DNA of 6,367 bases from an uncultured Rikenella sp. GTDB lineage: Bacteria; Bacteroidota; Bacteroidia; Bacteroidales; Rikenellaceae. The position numbers were made by a program, and so were the translations under genes. The notes below the pieces were generated by a model. It was not told the origin of the DNA. It worked only from the letters and a program-made list of their open reading frames with translations, and made no database searches. Shown in pieces: positions 4,498 to 6,367 of the stretch (within the stretch, counting starts at the first letter, position 1; every line of letters starts with the position of its first letter). The DNA lies in NCBI GenBank assembly GCA_910577885.1, contig CAJTNK010000107.1, positions 1-6,367 of the forward strand, read 5' to 3'.

Positions 4498-6258
4498 ATG
4501 AGGATGTTACGGTGTCTGATGCTGGTTTTGGCCGGTTGGGCGGTTTCTTTGGGTGCGGGCGGCTTTCGGACTGTTGCAGCCGCTTTCCCGCGAAAACAAC
4601 AGAGCGGCGCAGCGGGGACGGATAGCAGTGCGGTGGCGTCGCAGCGGAGGGATTTGGAGGTGGGGCGGTCGATGGAGACTTTTTTCAATATCTTTCGGGA
4701 GGTCAATCTGCACTATGTGGATACGACGTCGCCGAGTGGGTTGGTTCGCTCGGCGGCGGATGCGATGCTGGCGGAGTTGGACCCTTATACGGAGTACCTG
4801 CCGGCGGATGAGATGGCCGATTTCGAGACCCGAACTACGGGGAAATATGCCGGGTTGGGGGCGTTGATCCGCAAGTCCAGCGATGGGCGTTGGGTCGAGA
4901 TTGCCGAGCCGTACCGCGGGACGCCGTCCGATCGGGCGGGACTCAGAGCCGGGGACCGGATTCTGTCGGTCGACGGGGTGGATATGGCGGGGCGGGAGGT
5001 GGCTTTCGCCAGCGACCGGATGCGGGGAAAGGCGGGGACGGTGGCGGAACTCGTGATATGTCCTGTTGAGGATACGACCGTTCGGCGGACGGTGCGGATC
5101 CGGCGCGAGCGGATTGCGGTACCGGCGGTGCCGTATTATGGGTTGCTCGACGGTGCGGAGAGCGGAGACAGTGGGGCGGTGGGTTATATCCGGCTCAATA
5201 ACTTTACGGAGAATTGTGCGGCGGAGGTTCGGTCGGCTTTGGCGGCGTTGCGGGGCGAGGTGGATGGGCGTTTGGCGGGGGTGGTGCTCGACCTGCGGGG
5301 AAATACGGGCGGGATTCTGGGCGAGGCGGTGAAGATCGTGGGTCTGTTCGTGCCGAGGAATACGACCGTCGTGACGACCCGGGGGAGGACGGCGGCGATG
5401 AATACGGTCTACCGGACGGTCGGTGAACCGGTGGCGCCGCAGGTGCCGCTGGCGGTGCTGATTAACAGCGGGTCGGCGTCGGCCAGCGAGATCGTGGCGG
5501 GGGCTTTGCAGGATCTGGACCGGGCGGTGATCGTCGGACAACGGAGCTTCGGGAAGGGCCTGGTGCAGTCGACCCGGCCGGTGGGAGAGCGGGGGTATGT
5601 CAAGTTGACGACGGCCAAGTACTATACGCCCAGCGGACGGTGTATCCAGGCGTTGGATTACTCGCATCGGAACGAGGACGGGAGTGTGGGGACGGTGCCG
5701 GATTCGCTGATAGCTTCGTTTTCGACGGCTGGCGGTCGGGTGGTTTATGACGGGGGAGGGATTATGCCCGATGTGAAGACCGATGCCGAATATTTGAGTA
5801 AATTTACGGCCAGTTTGCTGGCTTCGGGATACGCGGACGATTTTGCCAACCGCTATGCGGTGGAGCACGAACCGGAACGGGAGTTTGCGGTGGATGACTC
5901 GACGTATGCGGTGTTTTGCGGTTGGATGGCGGGCCGTCGGATCGCTTTCGAGTCGGGTACCGAGCGGTTGTTGGGTCAGTTGAGGCGGATGGCCGAGCGC
6001 GAGAAGTATGCGGAGCGGATCGACGGAGAGTTGGCGGCGATTGCGGAGAAGATCCGCGACGACCAGGCGGCGGAATTGGCGGCTTTCGCGGCGGAGATTC
6101 GGCCGTTGCTGGCGGATGCGATCGTGACGCGGTGGTATTACGATGCGGGGCGGATCGAACACATGCTGCGGCGCGACCGGACGGTGCGTCGTGCAGCGTC
6201 GGTGTTGCGGGATCGGGGCGAATATACGCGGCTGCTGACGCTCGGCGGGGAGTTGTGA
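4498..6258 (+). CDS. S41 family C-terminal processing peptidase with PDZ domain
   Basis: This is an exported serine protease of the CtpA/CtpB/Prc family, which cleaves proteins at or near their C-termini in the periplasm. The 586-residue protein starts with a hydrophobic signal segment (about 7-22) ending near VAAAF (26-30), with no convincing lipobox. An N-terminal helical part (about 50-115) is followed by a PDZ domain (about 115-195) with the YAGLGA binding loop and a GLRAGDRILSVDG core. The S41 core (about 205-390) holds VVLDLRGNTGG, nucleophile Ser328 in GSASASEI, general base Lys353 in GQRSFGKGLVQ, and Gln357. The Ser-Lys spacing of 25 and Lys-Gln spacing of 4 match CtpB. GGGIMPD (419-425) and a long helical, charged C-terminal part (430-586) follow. 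The ATG at 4498 was chosen; an upstream TTG at 4477 overlaps the preceding gene, and an ATG at 4504 is also possible. The natural substrate cannot be read from sequence. Confidence 0.95.
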   Translation: MRMLRCLMLVLAGWAVSLGAGGFRTVAAAFPRKQQSGAAGTDSSAVASQRRDLEVGRSMETFFNIFREVNLHYVDTTSPSGLVRSAADAMLAELDPYTEYLPADEMADFETRTTGKYAGLGALIRKSSDGRWVEIAEPYRGTPSDRAGLRAGDRILSVDGVDMAGREVAFASDRMRGKAGTVAELVICPVEDTTVRRTVRIRRERIAVPAVPYYGLLDGAESGDSGAVGYIRLNNFTENCAAEVRSALAALRGEVDGRLAGVVLDLRGNTGGILGEAVKIVGLFVPRNTTVVTTRGRTAAMNTVYRTVGEPVAPQVPLAVLINSGSASASEIVAGALQDLDRAVIVGQRSFGKGLVQSTRPVGERGYVKLTTAKYYTPSGRCIQALDYSHRNEDGSVGTVPDSLIASFSTAGGRVVYDGGGIMPDVKTDAEYLSKFTASLLASGYADDFANRYAVEHEPEREFAVDDSTYAVFCGWMAGRRIAFESGTERLLGQLRRMAEREKYAERIDGELAAIAEKIRDDQAAELAAFAAEIRPLLADAIVTRWYYDAGRIEHMLRRDRTVRRAASVLRDRGEYTRLLTLGGEL

Positions 6259-6296
6259 CGGGTTTTTGCCGGATGGCCATGCGATGCGGTTTTGTT

Positions 6297-6367
6297 GGGT
6301 TTTCTCTTCCGGCAGGCCCCTACCGAGTGCCGGGAGGCACCGCCCGCCCGGCGCACCCGTTGGGTGT
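6297..6367 (+). repeat. Structured repeat, copy E (partial, runs off window)
   Basis: The copy starts 38 bases after the protease stop. Its first 48 bases match 1421-1468 at 39 of 48 positions. It carries the hairpin GTGCC-GGGA-GGCAC (6327-6340), again with a GNRA-type loop, then a GC-rich stretch and the hairpin CACCC-GTT-GGGTG (6353-6365), which corresponds in position to the GACGCG-TT-CGCGTC arm of copy A. The remaining part lies beyond the window. Confidence 0.7.

Overview
The window looks like chromosome from a GC-rich member of the Bacteroidota, most likely near Alistipes/Rikenellaceae. This is inferred from three things: the CoaBC variant (PAMDLDM and GELASGL in place of the PAMN and cysteine motifs of proteobacteria), the weak or absent Shine-Dalgarno sequences, and the Bacteroidota-type S41 protease with a long helical C-terminus. 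All four credible genes are on the + strand, and that strand is visibly richer in G than C.

Layout. 1-133: leader region with a degenerate end of a palindromic repeat. 134-1381: coaBC, bifunctional coenzyme A biosynthesis. 1382-2001: a 620-base gap filled mostly by four copies (A-D) of a structured GC-rich repeat. 2002-3690: recN, the SMC-like DNA repair ATPase. 3691-4025: a 335-base gap holding a 265-bp nested palindrome with 52-bp imperfect terminal inverted repeats. 4026-4484: a small two-helix membrane protein of unknown function. 4498-6258: an exported S41 C-terminal processing peptidase, 13 bases downstream and probably in the same transcript. 6259-6367: a fifth copy (E) of the repeat seen after coaBC, running off the window.

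The genes do not form a new pathway; coaBC and recN are housekeeping functions. The membrane protein and protease could be a functional pair at the cell envelope, but only adjacency supports this.

The part worth a second look is the intergenic DNA. Two distinct repeat families are present. In both, copies differ in ways that keep base pairing, which suggests that folding (as RNA or as single-stranded DNA) is what is conserved. No transposase, CRISPR array, tRNA, rRNA or defence system was found.
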